This document shows, one piece after another, positions 8,393 to 17,617 of a DNA stretch of 64,000 bases. The stretch covers positions 62,001-126,000 of the forward strand of contig NZ_JMLS01000003.1 in NCBI RefSeq assembly GCF_000686845.1, given 5' to 3'. Below the pieces are notes generated by a model. The model did no database searches. It was given only the letters and a program-made list of their open reading frames with translations, and had not been told where the DNA came from. Within the stretch, counting starts at the first letter, position 1. Every line of letters starts with the position of its first letter. The DNA is from Paenibacillus sp. UNC451MF. GTDB taxonomy: Bacteria; Bacillota; Bacilli; Paenibacillales; NBRC-103111. A program made the translations under genes and the position numbers.

Positions 8393-9694
8393 CTACAAGG
8401 TATAATCGTACTGGACACCCGGGATTTCACGGTCAAATAAGGTCCGGTACAGCCCTTGCAAAGTCTGTAATATACGTTCTCCTTGAATACGCAGATGGGT
8501 ATACTTCACCGCGAAGCGATCGGTTTGAGTTAGTAAAAAGTTTTGATTGCGGATATAGCCCGGCAAATCTTTTTCCCGCTGCTGCCACTGAACCAGCTTA
8601 CCGCGAAGCATCCTTGCCGTTTCTTCCAGCTCGATCCTGCAACTTTCGAGTTTTTGCCCCATCTGCTCCTGTGCGTCCTTGTCCAGTCTGGCTCCGACCT
8701 CTTTCTTAAATTGAAAAGCGTGGAGCTCGTCTTCAAGGCTCAACCAATGCTTAGCTGTCCGGTCATAGGTGCTAAGTGGAAGCTCACGCTCGGATTCCTG
8801 CTTTAATGCTTCCTGAAACTCCTTCTGGAACAGCTCCTGAAGAACTGTCTGATCTTCCGGGTAGTCCCATAGCATGTGCGGTGTATAGACGGTATCCCAG
8901 ACATTAACAGAGCTGCGGTCATTTAGTGCCGCAGAAGTTTTCCACACTTGGCCAATCTTTCTCCACCTGCGATCAGATAAAGAATACTCCTTGGCTTCCA
9001 TTTCAGTTTTCAATCGGTACAGCATATAAATATATGGCTCCGGAATGGTTACCTGTTCCGCTTTCGAACGGACAGCCTCCACATCTCGAAGTGAAAGTAG
9101 GGAAGGGAGGGGCTCCGTTGGGAGCTGGAACATACGCTCGTAGCTAGACATTTGCTTGATGAAACCAACTTCATAACGAATGAGAAATCGGTCATAGAGC
9201 GCGGTTAGCTGATCGTTGTCCTCAGGAAGTTCGTTTGAAGCTGCCATTAAGAAGAAGAGTGGAACATTTTCTTTTTCACGGCCATTGAAAAAAATTCGTT
9301 CATTTAAGATAGACAGCAGAGCGTTAAGAATCGCACTATTGGCTTTGAAGATTTCATCAAGAAAAGCAAAATGTGAAGATGGCAAGTAGCCTTCTGTTTG
9401 ACGTACATATAAATCCTGCTTCAATTGCTGCAGCGACACAGGGCCGAACATTTCATCAGGAGTTGTAAAGCGGGTTAGCAAGTAATCGAACCAGCGGCCT
9501 CCGCCGAATAGCTGTGATATCCCCCTCGCAAGTTGAGACTTTGCAGTTCCTGGTGGACCTATAAGGAGTACGTTTTCATTGCTCATCAAACCGAGAAGGA
9601 GAAGACGGATTAATTCCTCCCGTTCTAGGAACCTGCTTTCCAGCAGTTGAATAGCTTGCTCCAGCTTATTTTGTATATTCAGAATCTCATTCAT
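8393..9694 (-). CDS. MoxR-family AAA+ ATPase, RavA-like
   Basis: The protein has 433 residues. Walker A is GPPGTAKS at residues 46-53, Walker B is FAFLDEIFKA at about 109-118, sensor 1 is AASNELPEDND and the arginine finger region is LYDRFLIRYEV. The C-terminal half carries charged helices. MoxR ATPases form hexamers that remodel proteins together with a VWA partner; here the partner gene follows immediately. A strong AAGGAGG ribosome binding site precedes the ATG. The gene diverges from the glutathione peroxidase gene, with about 145 bases between them. Confidence 0.9.
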   Translation of the reverse strand: MNEILNIQNKLEQAIQLLESRFLEREELIRLLLLGLMSNENVLLIGPPGTAKSQLARGISQLFGGGRWFDYLLTRFTTPDEMFGPVSLQQLKQDLYVRQTEGYLPSSHFAFLDEIFKANSAILNALLSILNERIFFNGREKENVPLFFLMAASNELPEDNDQLTALYDRFLIRYEVGFIKQMSSYERMFQLPTEPLPSLLSLRDVEAVRSKAEQVTIPEPYIYMLYRLKTEMEAKEYSLSDRRWRKIGQVWKTSAALNDRSSVNVWDTVYTPHMLWDYPEDQTVLQELFQKEFQEALKQESERELPLSTYDRTAKHWLSLEDELHAFQFKKEVGARLDKDAQEQMGQKLESCRIELEETARMLRGKLVQWQQREKDLPGYIRNQNFLLTQTDRFAVKYTHLRIQGERILQTLQGLYRTLFDREIPGVQYDYTL

Positions 9695-9839
9695 TAGGGG
9701 GGCCTCCTTAGAGCAATATATGGCAGCTATAACCTTTTTATTGTATCAAAATCATTCGCCTTATACGAATAGTTGCAGGATTTTTATTCCAGACTCTTTC
9801 ATGATATGATGAATAAAGCTAAGTGAGGAGGAATGAATA

Positions 9840-10322
9840 ATGGCATCCGCATCCATCTATACCATCCAGGTTCAAGCAGCAGACGGCAGTACGAAATCAT
9901 TAAGTGAATATGAAGGAAAAGTATTACTGATCGTTAACGTAGCATCCAAATGTGGCTTTACACCCCAATATGCTGGACTTGAAAAGCTGAATCAGCAGTG
10001 GAAGGATAAGGGACTCGTTATTCTTGGTTTCCCTTGTAACGATTTCGGTGGACAAGAGCCGGGAACAATGGAAGAAATTCAGCAGTTCTGCAGTACGAAC
10101 TATGGCGTCAGCTTTGAAGTATTAGGCAAGGTCAACATTCTTGGTGAGGACAAGCATCCTTTGTACCAGCTGCTGACTGAGCAAGCGGAACCGGATGGTG
10201 ACGTCAAATGGAATTTTGAAAAGTTTCTGATTGATAGAGAAGGTCAGATTCAAGGGCGGTTTTCCAGTCGAGTAGCGCCGGAAGATCAGGAGCTTCAAGA
10301 AGCTATTGAGAAGTTATTATAA
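9840..10322 (+). CDS. gpx: Glutathione peroxidase family (thiol peroxidase)
   Basis: The protein has 160 residues and reduces peroxides in the cytoplasm. The peroxidatic cysteine is Cys38 in VASKCGFTPQY. The second motif, LGFPCNDFGGQEPG, holds the resolving Cys and catalytic Gln, and VKWNFEKFL supplies the Trp and Asn of the tetrad. Firmicute members usually use thioredoxin rather than glutathione. The ribosome binding site is GAGGAGG and the gene stands alone, with a TATGAT hexamer at 9805-9810 as possible -10 box and a terminator downstream. Confidence 0.93.
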   Translation: MASASIYTIQVQAADGSTKSLSEYEGKVLLIVNVASKCGFTPQYAGLEKLNQQWKDKGLVILGFPCNDFGGQEPGTMEEIQQFCSTNYGVSFEVLGKVNILGEDKHPLYQLLTEQAEPDGDVKWNFEKFLIDREGQIQGRFSSRVAPEDQELQEAIEKLL

Positions 10323-10330
10323 AAAAGGAT

Positions 10331-10366
10331 GAAGGATCGCGGGAATCAGCTGCGATTCTTTTTTTT
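10331..10366 (+). terminator. Terminator after glutathione peroxidase
   Basis: The arms AAGGATCGC and GCGATTCTT pair with one G-U and are followed by a run of eight T. Confidence 0.75.
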
Positions 10367-10469
10367 ATCAACAATTTTCAACAAAATTCATCAAATTCTC
10401 CAAACATATCCGTGACAATATGGTATAATAAACCAAAATATTGAACGGTTGGGTGGGAGTGATTACAGC

Positions 10470-12164
10470 ATGATTGATTCGGAATCGGTAAACGCCATCA
10501 CATCGCATCCATTATTTGTATTTAGTGGCGACCCCATGCTGCTACTGGACAAGCACGGTTACATTCAACAAGTCAACTCGGAATATTGCAAGCTCACTGG
10601 ATATGATTGGCTAACCGCTGGCAAGCAATTATTCGCTATTTTCCTAGAACCGGATATCTCCACATTATTTTATACCCAATTTCATCGTTCTGTGGAGGGA
10701 GAACCGTGTGATATGGAATGTGACTTACGGCATCGATCTGGCCATTTACTCACCTTGAATTTGAGATTTATTCCCATCCGTTATCATCAACAAACGTTTA
10801 TATTCCTTGTGATGAGAGATATTACAGAGGAAAAAATTACCGTTCAGTTGATCGAACACATGGCATATCACGACACGCTGACGGGACTTCCGAATCGCAC
10901 CTTGTTTCAAATCCAGCTGACACAAACCATTGCCGCGGCAGGAAGTGAGCTTCCTTATGCTCCTTTTGCGATTATGCTGATCAATTTGGACCGGTTTCAA
11001 ATCATTAATGAATCGCTAGGCTTGAATTGGGGCGATATGCTGCTGAAGCAAGTGAGCGAACGGCTGCAGCGCTGTATTAAGAATGCGGATTTAATCAGTC
11101 GGCTTGGGAATTATGAATTCGTAATCCTGTATAAACATGTAGATGTATCCATAGACTTAACTGAGCAATCCAGAATTATTCAGCAGCAGCTCATTGCACC
11201 GTTTGTCGTATACGATCGTGAATTTGTTATTCCCGGCAGTATTGGGGTTGCGCGGTATCCACAGGATGGAACGGACATGAATAGTTTGCTGCGCCATGCA
11301 TCCAAAGTCTTGACGGAGGAAAAAGAGAAGTCTCACGGATGGAGTCGATCTCATTATGATGAGCTTACCTCTAATCCACTGCAGAGACTTGAGCTGGAGT
11401 ATGACCTCCGCAAGGCATTGGAACATAACGAATTCGAGCTTTATTACCAGCCGCAGTATGATATTCGCGACAATAGGCTGATTGGGATGGAAGCACTAAT
11501 CCGTTGGCGTCACCCTAAGCATGGCATGATTTCACCCGCTCAATTCATTCCTCTAGCAGAAGAAACAGGTCTCATAGTTCCTATCGGCGATTGGGTCATT
11601 AGAACGGCATGTATTCAAAATAAAAGATGGCAGGATGTCGGCTTGCCGATGGTTACGGTCTCTGTAAATCTTTCAACTCGTCAATTTCAAAAAAGCGATC
11701 TCGTCGGAGATATTTTGCAGGCTATTAGGGAAAGCGGTCTTAATCCTCAATACTTGGAGCTGGAAATTACAGAGAGTATGGCAATGGACAATGTAGAACG
11801 GGTTATTAAGAAGCTGAACGAGCTGAAAAAAGAAGGCATTCGCATTTCAATGGATGACTTCGGAACGGGCTACAGCTCGCTGCATTACTTAAAAAAGATT
11901 CCAATTCATAAATTAAAAATCGACCAATCATTTATACGCGATATTACCATGGACCCGGATAATGCTGCTATTGTATCGACCATTATAGCTATGGCGAATC
12001 ATTTAAAGCTGGATGTGGTTGCGGAAGGTGTGGAAACACGAGAGGATTTGCAATTTTTATTGGAGCAAAACTGCGGGCACGCGCAGGGCTATTATTTCAG
12101 CAAACCGTTGACACATACGGAGTTCGAGCAGCTACTTCATGAAAATGTACTGCCTAACAGCTAA
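10470..12164 (+). CDS. PAS-GGDEF-EAL protein, probable c-di-GMP phosphodiesterase
   Basis: The protein has 564 residues and no membrane segment. Residues about 10-125 form a PAS domain. A GGDEF domain follows from DTLTGLPNR; its signature reads LGNYEF where GGDEF is expected, so cyclase activity is unlikely. The EAL domain keeps EALIRW, the metal-binding DDFGTGYSSL, KIDQSF and VVAEGVE, so hydrolysis of c-di-GMP is plausible, with the degenerate GGDEF domain perhaps a GTP sensor. The ATG at 10470 is chosen because GGGAG lies 10 bases upstream; a TTG at 10449 would add seven residues. A TATAAT hexamer is at 10424-10429. It is monocistronic. Confidence 0.92.
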   Translation: MIDSESVNAITSHPLFVFSGDPMLLLDKHGYIQQVNSEYCKLTGYDWLTAGKQLFAIFLEPDISTLFYTQFHRSVEGEPCDMECDLRHRSGHLLTLNLRFIPIRYHQQTFIFLVMRDITEEKITVQLIEHMAYHDTLTGLPNRTLFQIQLTQTIAAAGSELPYAPFAIMLINLDRFQIINESLGLNWGDMLLKQVSERLQRCIKNADLISRLGNYEFVILYKHVDVSIDLTEQSRIIQQQLIAPFVVYDREFVIPGSIGVARYPQDGTDMNSLLRHASKVLTEEKEKSHGWSRSHYDELTSNPLQRLELEYDLRKALEHNEFELYYQPQYDIRDNRLIGMEALIRWRHPKHGMISPAQFIPLAEETGLIVPIGDWVIRTACIQNKRWQDVGLPMVTVSVNLSTRQFQKSDLVGDILQAIRESGLNPQYLELEITESMAMDNVERVIKKLNELKKEGIRISMDDFGTGYSSLHYLKKIPIHKLKIDQSFIRDITMDPDNAAIVSTIIAMANHLKLDVVAEGVETREDLQFLLEQNCGHAQGYYFSKPLTHTEFEQLLHENVLPNS

Positions 12165-12336
12165 TTTTCCATGCTTCCACCGCACAAAACCTCTTTTTCT
12201 AAACGTGAAAAAAGACTATAATGGATAAATCCAGGTACTACTATTAATTCTTATGCACACGATTGCAAAACGAGTGGGACATTACCAGGACGACAAAGAT
12301 ACGGTTTCCGGACGGAAGCCTTCAGGAGGAATAAAG

Positions 12337-13179
12337 ATGGAGAGCATGGAACAAAAATACGAGAAACTTGGTCAAATATTGCGATCCATGGACAAAGTCG
12401 TAGTCGCTTTTTCAGGTGGAGTGGACAGCGCCTTTTTGCTGAAAGCGGCACTTGAGTTTCTAGGTCATGACAAAGTTCTAGCGATTACGGCTGATTCCGA
12501 GACATATCCGGTTAGGGAGAAAGAGGAAGCAATTGCTTTGGCTAAAGAGCTCGGAGCAGCACATGAAGTTATTCATACAAGCGAGTTGGATATACCGGGT
12601 TATGCGGAAAATCCGACGAACCGTTGTTATTTTTGCAAAAATTCACTTTTCGAACATTTGATTCCTATCGCGAAAGAACGGGGATATGAGCATGTAATTT
12701 TTGGCGCTATTGCAGATGATTTGGGTGAGCATCGCCCAGGTTTGCAAGCCGCACATGAGAAGGGTGTAATTGCGCCGCTGTTGGAAGCCGGAATTAAAAA
12801 AGCCGAGATTCGTCATATGTCTCGACAATTTGGATTGCGTACATGGGATAAGCCTTCATTTGCATGTCTATCCTCAAGAATTCCTTATGGAGAGGCGATT
12901 ACGGCATTGAAGCTGTCCATGATCGATCAAGCAGAGGATTTCTTAATTCAACTAGGATTTCGTCAAGTGCGTGTCCGCCAACATGACAATCTTGCAAGAA
13001 TCGAAGTTCCTGCATCCGATCTGGCTGAAGTGTTAGCTGTAGCTGATACGGTTCATGCCAAGTTGAAGGAAATCGGTTATGCTTACATCACATTGGACTT
13101 AAAAGGATACCGCTCCGGCAGCTTAAACGAGGTGTTGAGTCCGGAACAACAGGCGGTTCATGCGGAATCGGCATCATAA
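12337..13179 (+). CDS. larE: ATP-dependent sacrificial sulfur transferase LarE
   Basis: The protein has 280 residues. It is a PP-loop ATPase with SGGVDS at residues 26-31. The conserved segment PSFACLSSRIPYGE contains Cys177, corresponding to the cysteine that gives up its sulfur in Lactobacillus LarE during synthesis of the nickel pincer cofactor of lactate racemase. RCYFCK supplies two more cysteines. The start at 12337 is set by AGGAGGA at 12324-12330; an ATG at 12253 lies in frame but has no ribosome binding site. No larA, larB or larC gene is in the window. The next gene, 33 bases on, is a D-isomer-type 2-hydroxyacid dehydrogenase, a possible link to lactate or similar acids. Confidence 0.9.
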   Translation: MESMEQKYEKLGQILRSMDKVVVAFSGGVDSAFLLKAALEFLGHDKVLAITADSETYPVREKEEAIALAKELGAAHEVIHTSELDIPGYAENPTNRCYFCKNSLFEHLIPIAKERGYEHVIFGAIADDLGEHRPGLQAAHEKGVIAPLLEAGIKKAEIRHMSRQFGLRTWDKPSFACLSSRIPYGEAITALKLSMIDQAEDFLIQLGFRQVRVRQHDNLARIEVPASDLAEVLAVADTVHAKLKEIGYAYITLDLKGYRSGSLNEVLSPEQQAVHAESAS

Positions 13180-13212
13180 CTTCACCAGGTTCAGGAAGGA
13201 AGCGATTGATCA

Positions 13213-14202
13213 ATGACCCATAAACCGAAAATACTTATTACTCGTAAGATCCCCGCAGAATGCTTGTCCTATTTGGAAGAGCATTGTGACTGTACTCAAT
13301 GGGAGGGAGAGGGATCGCTTCCAAGAGAACAGCTACTCGAGCAGATTAAAGATTACGATGGGCTTCTCTTAAGCGGTACATCCGTTGACTCTGAGCTATT
13401 GGAGCGAGCGCCGCGGCTTAAAGCTGTAAGCTCGATCAGCGTTGGGTACAATCATTTTAATATTGAGGATATGAAAGCAAGAGAAGTTATCGGTACTCAT
13501 ACACCGTATGTGCTTGATGATACGGTTGCAGATCTGGTACTTGCTTTAATGCTAGCTTCTGCTAGAAGAGTGGCGGAGCTGGACTCTTTCGTCAAGCAGG
13601 GGAAATGGAAAAGAGGAGCGGTTCGCGAAGAGCACTTATTCGGGATGGACGTTCATCATGCTACGTTAGGGATTATAGGCATGGGAAGAATCGGAGAGGC
13701 TATTGCGAAGAGAGCAGTGCACGGATTTGATATGAATCTGTTGTATTATAACCGCAGTCGTAAACCGGAAATAGAGGAGCGGTTCGGAGCTCAATATTGT
13801 ACGTTAGAGAAGCTGCTGCAAGAGTCTGATTTCGTAGTACTGATGACTCCGTTAACGCCAGAGACGGTGCAATTTATCCGTAAAGAGCATTTTGAGATGA
13901 TGAAGCCGAGTGCATTCTTTATCAATGCTTCCCGTGGACAAACCGTTGATGAACAAGCATTAATCGATGCATTGAGTAATGGAACGATTCGTGGCGCCGG
14001 CTTGGATGTGTTCGAGAAAGAGCCGATTTCACCGGACAACCCTTTGCTGCAGCTGGATAATGCTGTTACAGTACCACACATTGGGTCCGCTACAGTCAAG
14101 ACTCGAAACGATATGGCTATGGTAGCTTCGAGAAATTTGGTCGGCGCTTTAACCGGAGGACAAGCTTACGTTGTGCCTGAGCTACAATACTTACTTAAAT
14201 AG
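13213..14202 (+). CDS. D-isomer-specific 2-hydroxyacid dehydrogenase
   Basis: The protein has 329 residues and interconverts a 2-keto acid and a D-2-hydroxy acid with NAD(P)H. The dinucleotide-binding site is GIIGMGRIGEAIAKRA at about residues 153-168. The catalytic triad is visible as Arg in NASRGQTVDE (about 240), Glu in VFEKEP (about 269) and His in PHIGSAT (about 288). Its size and motifs match the glyoxylate/hydroxypyruvate reductase and 2-ketogluconate reductase group rather than D-lactate dehydrogenase proper. It follows larE closely and shares its terminator, so the two are probably one operon. Confidence 0.88.
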   Translation: MTHKPKILITRKIPAECLSYLEEHCDCTQWEGEGSLPREQLLEQIKDYDGLLLSGTSVDSELLERAPRLKAVSSISVGYNHFNIEDMKAREVIGTHTPYVLDDTVADLVLALMLASARRVAELDSFVKQGKWKRGAVREEHLFGMDVHHATLGIIGMGRIGEAIAKRAVHGFDMNLLYYNRSRKPEIEERFGAQYCTLEKLLQESDFVVLMTPLTPETVQFIRKEHFEMMKPSAFFINASRGQTVDEQALIDALSNGTIRGAGLDVFEKEPISPDNPLLQLDNAVTVPHIGSATVKTRNDMAMVASRNLVGALTGGQAYVVPELQYLLK

Positions 14203-14205
14203 CGT

Positions 14206-14246
14206 AAAGAGCAGGATACCTTGTGTGAAAGGTTCCTGCTCTTTTT
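14206..14246 (+). terminator. Terminator after the hydroxyacid dehydrogenase
   Basis: A 10-bp stem AAAGAGCAGG/CCTGCTCTTT is extended by ACC/GGT and followed by a T-run. The arms also carry A and T runs that could serve helD from the other side. Confidence 0.85.
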
Positions 14247-14264
14247 ATGTCTAAATCATAATAC

Positions 14265-16424
14265 TTAATTATCCCGAGCGATGAAATCGCCTTGAATGTC
14301 AGCGATAAGAGGCGATGGTTCGCCGCTATGCCAAAGCTGCAATGCGTGCAGTGCGCGAGTACACCCGACATACAGCAGCTTAGCGTCTTGAGGTGTGGCT
14401 TGGTAATGCTCGGAACCCGTATCCAGGATAATGACAGCATCAAATTCCAAACCTTTCGCCATAAACGAAGGGACTACGGAGATGCCGCCCTCATACCGCT
14501 GCTGACCTGCAGATATTAAATTCGCGGGCACACCAGCTGCGTTTAGCTGCTGATGCAATGCATTGCATCGAGCTTCTGTCCTTCCCAAAATGGCTACTGT
14601 AGAGACCTCACCGGACTGGATCCGATTAATTTCACTAATTAGCTTGGGAACCAACTCGGCATCGGTGAGCTGCACGACACGAACTGCATCACCGCTGCGG
14701 AATACAGGTACAGCGAGTGCTGGTGTCTTGTCCCAACCACGGGTTAGCACCTCATTAGCAAAATAGATGATTTCCATCGTAGAACGATAGCTTCGGTTTA
14801 ATTGAAAATAGGAGGTCTTCCCCGCTTCAAACAGGGAGCTGAACTCATTCCAATCATTGATTCCTTGATAGGCATGAATGCCCTGTGATAAGTCCCCTAG
14901 GATGGTAAACGAATCATTTCGGGTATGCATTTGAAGCAGAGCTATCTGGAACGGAGAAAAATCTTGAGCTTCATCAACGACTGTATGGTCAAAGGTGAGT
15001 TCTCCGTGAATGCCGTGAAATTTAGAACGAATGAACAGGAGTGGCGCCAGATCTTCAGGCTGCACGCGTTTCTTTTTGACATAGGCTTCCGTGTAGGTTA
15101 TTAAAGCTTGAGGCAGTTCCGCCTGAAGCTCTTTTGACAAGAAAGCAGGAGCAGTGGAAGACTGAAACAGCTCTTTATAGAAGGAAAAGGGTGTATATGA
15201 AGTCCAGTTCTTCGTATATTCACGAAGCTTTTGTGTGCTTTTCTTCTTATAATCCTTTTTAAGATGCACTTCCCACACCTTCTCAAGCTCCATTTCAAGC
15301 CAGCGCTTCATTCTTGCCAGCACTCGCTCGCGGCGTTTCATCAGAGGCTCATGTTTATTCTCGACGTCATACCATTGACGAATGGTCGTCTTCGACAACT
15401 TAGCTCCATCCCAAGGGGTAAAGTCCGCTTTAGGAACTGCAGCTGCTTCGTACTGCTGTAAGGCTCTATCCAGCCAGTTCATGAATTTTAACGAGCCTTT
15501 CACTCTGCCGGGTGCAGTTTCATCCATGGCTGGACGTTTAGGTCCGACTTGAAACCAGTATCTGAGCTGTTCAGCTTGGTCAGCGAGTTGAACTTCATGA
15601 TCGAGCAGCTCGAGCGCCCAGTCGGAAAAAGTGGTCTGTTGGATGTGTCCAACACCCAGCTCAGGGAGCACTCCCGAAATATAATCGAGAAACATGCGGT
15701 TCGGAGCCAATATAATCATTCGCTCTGCACGAACCTGATCCCGATATTGATATAATAGAAATGCTAGTCGATGAAGGGCGACGGTTGTTTTACCGCTTCC
15801 CGCCACACCCTGAATGATCAACGCGCTGTTCTTAACCGCACGAATAATCGCATCCTGCTCCGCTTGGATTGTAGAGACAATATCTCGAAGCTTGTTATCT
15901 TTATTTTCACCCAGACGATAGAGCAAAAATTCATCGGTTACTGCCATGGTATCGCCAGCACGGTCATATGTATCGACAACCCGCTGTAGAATTTGTTTAC
16001 GAATAACCAAATTTCGTTTCAAATAAACGAGACCTTCTACAAGGCCATCCGGTGAATCGTAGTTAACTGCATCCGTACCTCCGGTGAAGGAATAAAACAA
16101 ACTGGCCACCGGGGCACGCCAGTCAATAACCATTAACTCCAAAGAAGGGTCTTTCTCGACGCCGACTTTACCTATATATAATGGAGAAGGTTCACTGTGG
16201 CCTTTTTCTTGAAAATCCAGTCTGCCGAAGTAAGGTTCCGTTTGTGCCACTGAGAGGTTGCGCCGTCTGGATTCACGAATCGATTCCAACACTTGCTCCG
16301 TGTGGTCGTCCCCATTATAGGGGGGATACTTTTGCAGCTCCGTTAGTTGCCGATCAATTTCCGCAAAAGTTTCTTCCAATTTATTTAATTCTTCTTGATA
16401 TGCACTCTGCACACTGGATTCCAA
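14265..16424 (-). CDS. helD: RNA polymerase recycling motor HelD (UvrD-like)
   Basis: The protein has 719 residues and is a superfamily 1 ATPase that in Firmicutes releases RNA polymerase from stalled complexes. The N-terminal region (about residues 1-50) is coiled-coil-like, as needed for insertion into the polymerase secondary channel. Walker A is GVAGSGKTTVAL at about residue 210, motif II is DEAQDF, and LGDLSQGIHAY, FQLNRSYRST and the C-terminal YVGCTRA motif follow. The start is TTG at 16424, set by GGAGG nine bases upstream; the frame stays open 56 codons further, but that stretch overlaps the promoter. It diverges from the sugar transporter genes. Confidence 0.9.
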   Translation of the reverse strand: MESSVQSAYQEELNKLEETFAEIDRQLTELQKYPPYNGDDHTEQVLESIRESRRRNLSVAQTEPYFGRLDFQEKGHSEPSPLYIGKVGVEKDPSLELMVIDWRAPVASLFYSFTGGTDAVNYDSPDGLVEGLVYLKRNLVIRKQILQRVVDTYDRAGDTMAVTDEFLLYRLGENKDNKLRDIVSTIQAEQDAIIRAVKNSALIIQGVAGSGKTTVALHRLAFLLYQYRDQVRAERMIILAPNRMFLDYISGVLPELGVGHIQQTTFSDWALELLDHEVQLADQAEQLRYWFQVGPKRPAMDETAPGRVKGSLKFMNWLDRALQQYEAAAVPKADFTPWDGAKLSKTTIRQWYDVENKHEPLMKRRERVLARMKRWLEMELEKVWEVHLKKDYKKKSTQKLREYTKNWTSYTPFSFYKELFQSSTAPAFLSKELQAELPQALITYTEAYVKKKRVQPEDLAPLLFIRSKFHGIHGELTFDHTVVDEAQDFSPFQIALLQMHTRNDSFTILGDLSQGIHAYQGINDWNEFSSLFEAGKTSYFQLNRSYRSTMEIIYFANEVLTRGWDKTPALAVPVFRSGDAVRVVQLTDAELVPKLISEINRIQSGEVSTVAILGRTEARCNALHQQLNAAGVPANLISAGQQRYEGGISVVPSFMAKGLEFDAVIILDTGSEHYQATPQDAKLLYVGCTRALHALQLWHSGEPSPLIADIQGDFIARDN

Positions 16425-16476
16425 AACAATAAACCTCCATTCGGTCCCAACCATGGATTTTTTAAACAGGGAATAT

Positions 16477-16506
16477 ACTATAGCACAGTCCGATTGGGAA
16501 TTGCAA
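16477..16506 (-). promoter_or_regulatory. Putative sigma-A promoter of helD
   Basis: Read on the minus strand, TTGCAA (16501-16506) and TATAGT (16477-16482) are separated by 18 bases, about 50 bases upstream of the helD start. Confidence 0.6.
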
Positions 16507-16560
16507 CCATATGAAATGCGTAAAAACGTAAAAAAACACAACTCACTACAAAGGAGTCCA

Positions 16561-16589
16561 TTGTAGGACAAGCGGTCCACAAGTACAAT
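16561..16589 (+). promoter_or_regulatory. Putative promoter of the sugar ABC transporter operon
   Basis: TTGTAG (16561-16566) and TACAAT (16584-16589) are spaced by exactly 17 bases, 42 bases upstream of the first permease gene. Confidence 0.55.
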
Positions 16590-16630
16590 CAAAGTACAAA
16601 ATCAATCAATAACTAGAGGAGGGGTGTCGA

Positions 16631-17587
16631 ATGGCAAGTAAAATTCAAGCATCTGACCGTGCACAGGTTAAATTTGAATCTAAAAACCACAAAATGGCAT
16701 TTATTAGAAAATATTTCGCTCTTTATCTCATTTCAGTTCCTGGTATTTTGTTCTTTTTAGTATTTAAGTATGTGCCACTACTCGGTTCGGTCATTGCCTT
16801 TCAAGACTACAACATTTTTAAAGGAATTAGCGGCAGTGAATGGGTAGGATTTGCCCATTTTAAAAGGATGTTCGAATATACCGAATTTATTATCATTCTT
16901 AAAAATACTTTGTTAATTGGTTTATACGATCTGGTATTTGCGTTTCCGGTGCCTATCATTCTTGCATTGCTGCTTAATGAGCTGCGCATTCACACGTATA
17001 AACGAATTGTACAAACGGTTATCTACATGCCGCACTTTTTATCTTGGGTTATCGTAGGCGGTATTGTTGTTGGATTGCTTTCTCCTACAACAGGATTTGT
17101 GAATCAAATTCTTTCTACCTTTGGAATTGAGCCAATCTACTTCTTAGGGGACAACTCCTACATTCGTACGATCTTGATTGGATCGGGTATCTGGAAAGAC
17201 AGTGGATGGGGAACAATTATCTATTTGGCTGCTATCGCTGGTATTAACCCTGACTTGTATGAAGCTGCGCAAATTGACGGAGCCAGCAAATGGCGTCAAA
17301 CTTTCTCAATCACGATTCCTACCATTTTGCCAACAATTACAATTTTGCTCCTTCTTCACATGGGGAACTTCCTTGACTTCGGTTTCGAACGTGTGTACAT
17401 CTTCTTGAACCCGCTCAATAGCGAAAACGGGGAAATACTTGATACTTATGTGTACAGGGCCGGCTTGGTAGACCGTCAGTACAGTTATACAACGGCTATC
17501 GGATTGTTCAAATCATTGGTTGGTCTATTGCTTATCATGATCGGTAATACATTTAGTAAAAAGGCTACCGGTGACGGTCTGTACTAA
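16631..17587 (+). CDS. Sugar ABC transporter permease, LplB family
   Basis: The protein has 318 residues and six predicted membrane segments. The cytoplasmic coupling motif for the ATPase is DLYEAAQIDGASKWRQTF, the EAA loop of MalF/LplB permeases. LplB-type permeases in Paenibacillus take up oligosaccharides or aldouronates and use a shared MsmX-type ATPase encoded elsewhere, which fits the absence of an ATPase gene here. The ribosome binding site AGAGGAGGGG precedes the ATG. The second permease gene starts 31 bases after its stop. Confidence 0.92.
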   Translation: MASKIQASDRAQVKFESKNHKMAFIRKYFALYLISVPGILFFLVFKYVPLLGSVIAFQDYNIFKGISGSEWVGFAHFKRMFEYTEFIIILKNTLLIGLYDLVFAFPVPIILALLLNELRIHTYKRIVQTVIYMPHFLSWVIVGGIVVGLLSPTTGFVNQILSTFGIEPIYFLGDNSYIRTILIGSGIWKDSGWGTIIYLAAIAGINPDLYEAAQIDGASKWRQTFSITIPTILPTITILLLLHMGNFLDFGFERVYIFLNPLNSENGEILDTYVYRAGLVDRQYSYTTAIGLFKSLVGLLLIMIGNTFSKKATGDGLY

Positions 17588-17617
17588 TAAGGTAAAGTAC
17601 TACGGAGGTGAAACGAA

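Noticed and set aside
16425-16592. 56-residue N-terminal extension of HelD
   Set aside because: It would include the promoter and the ribosome binding site of the TTG start at 16424.
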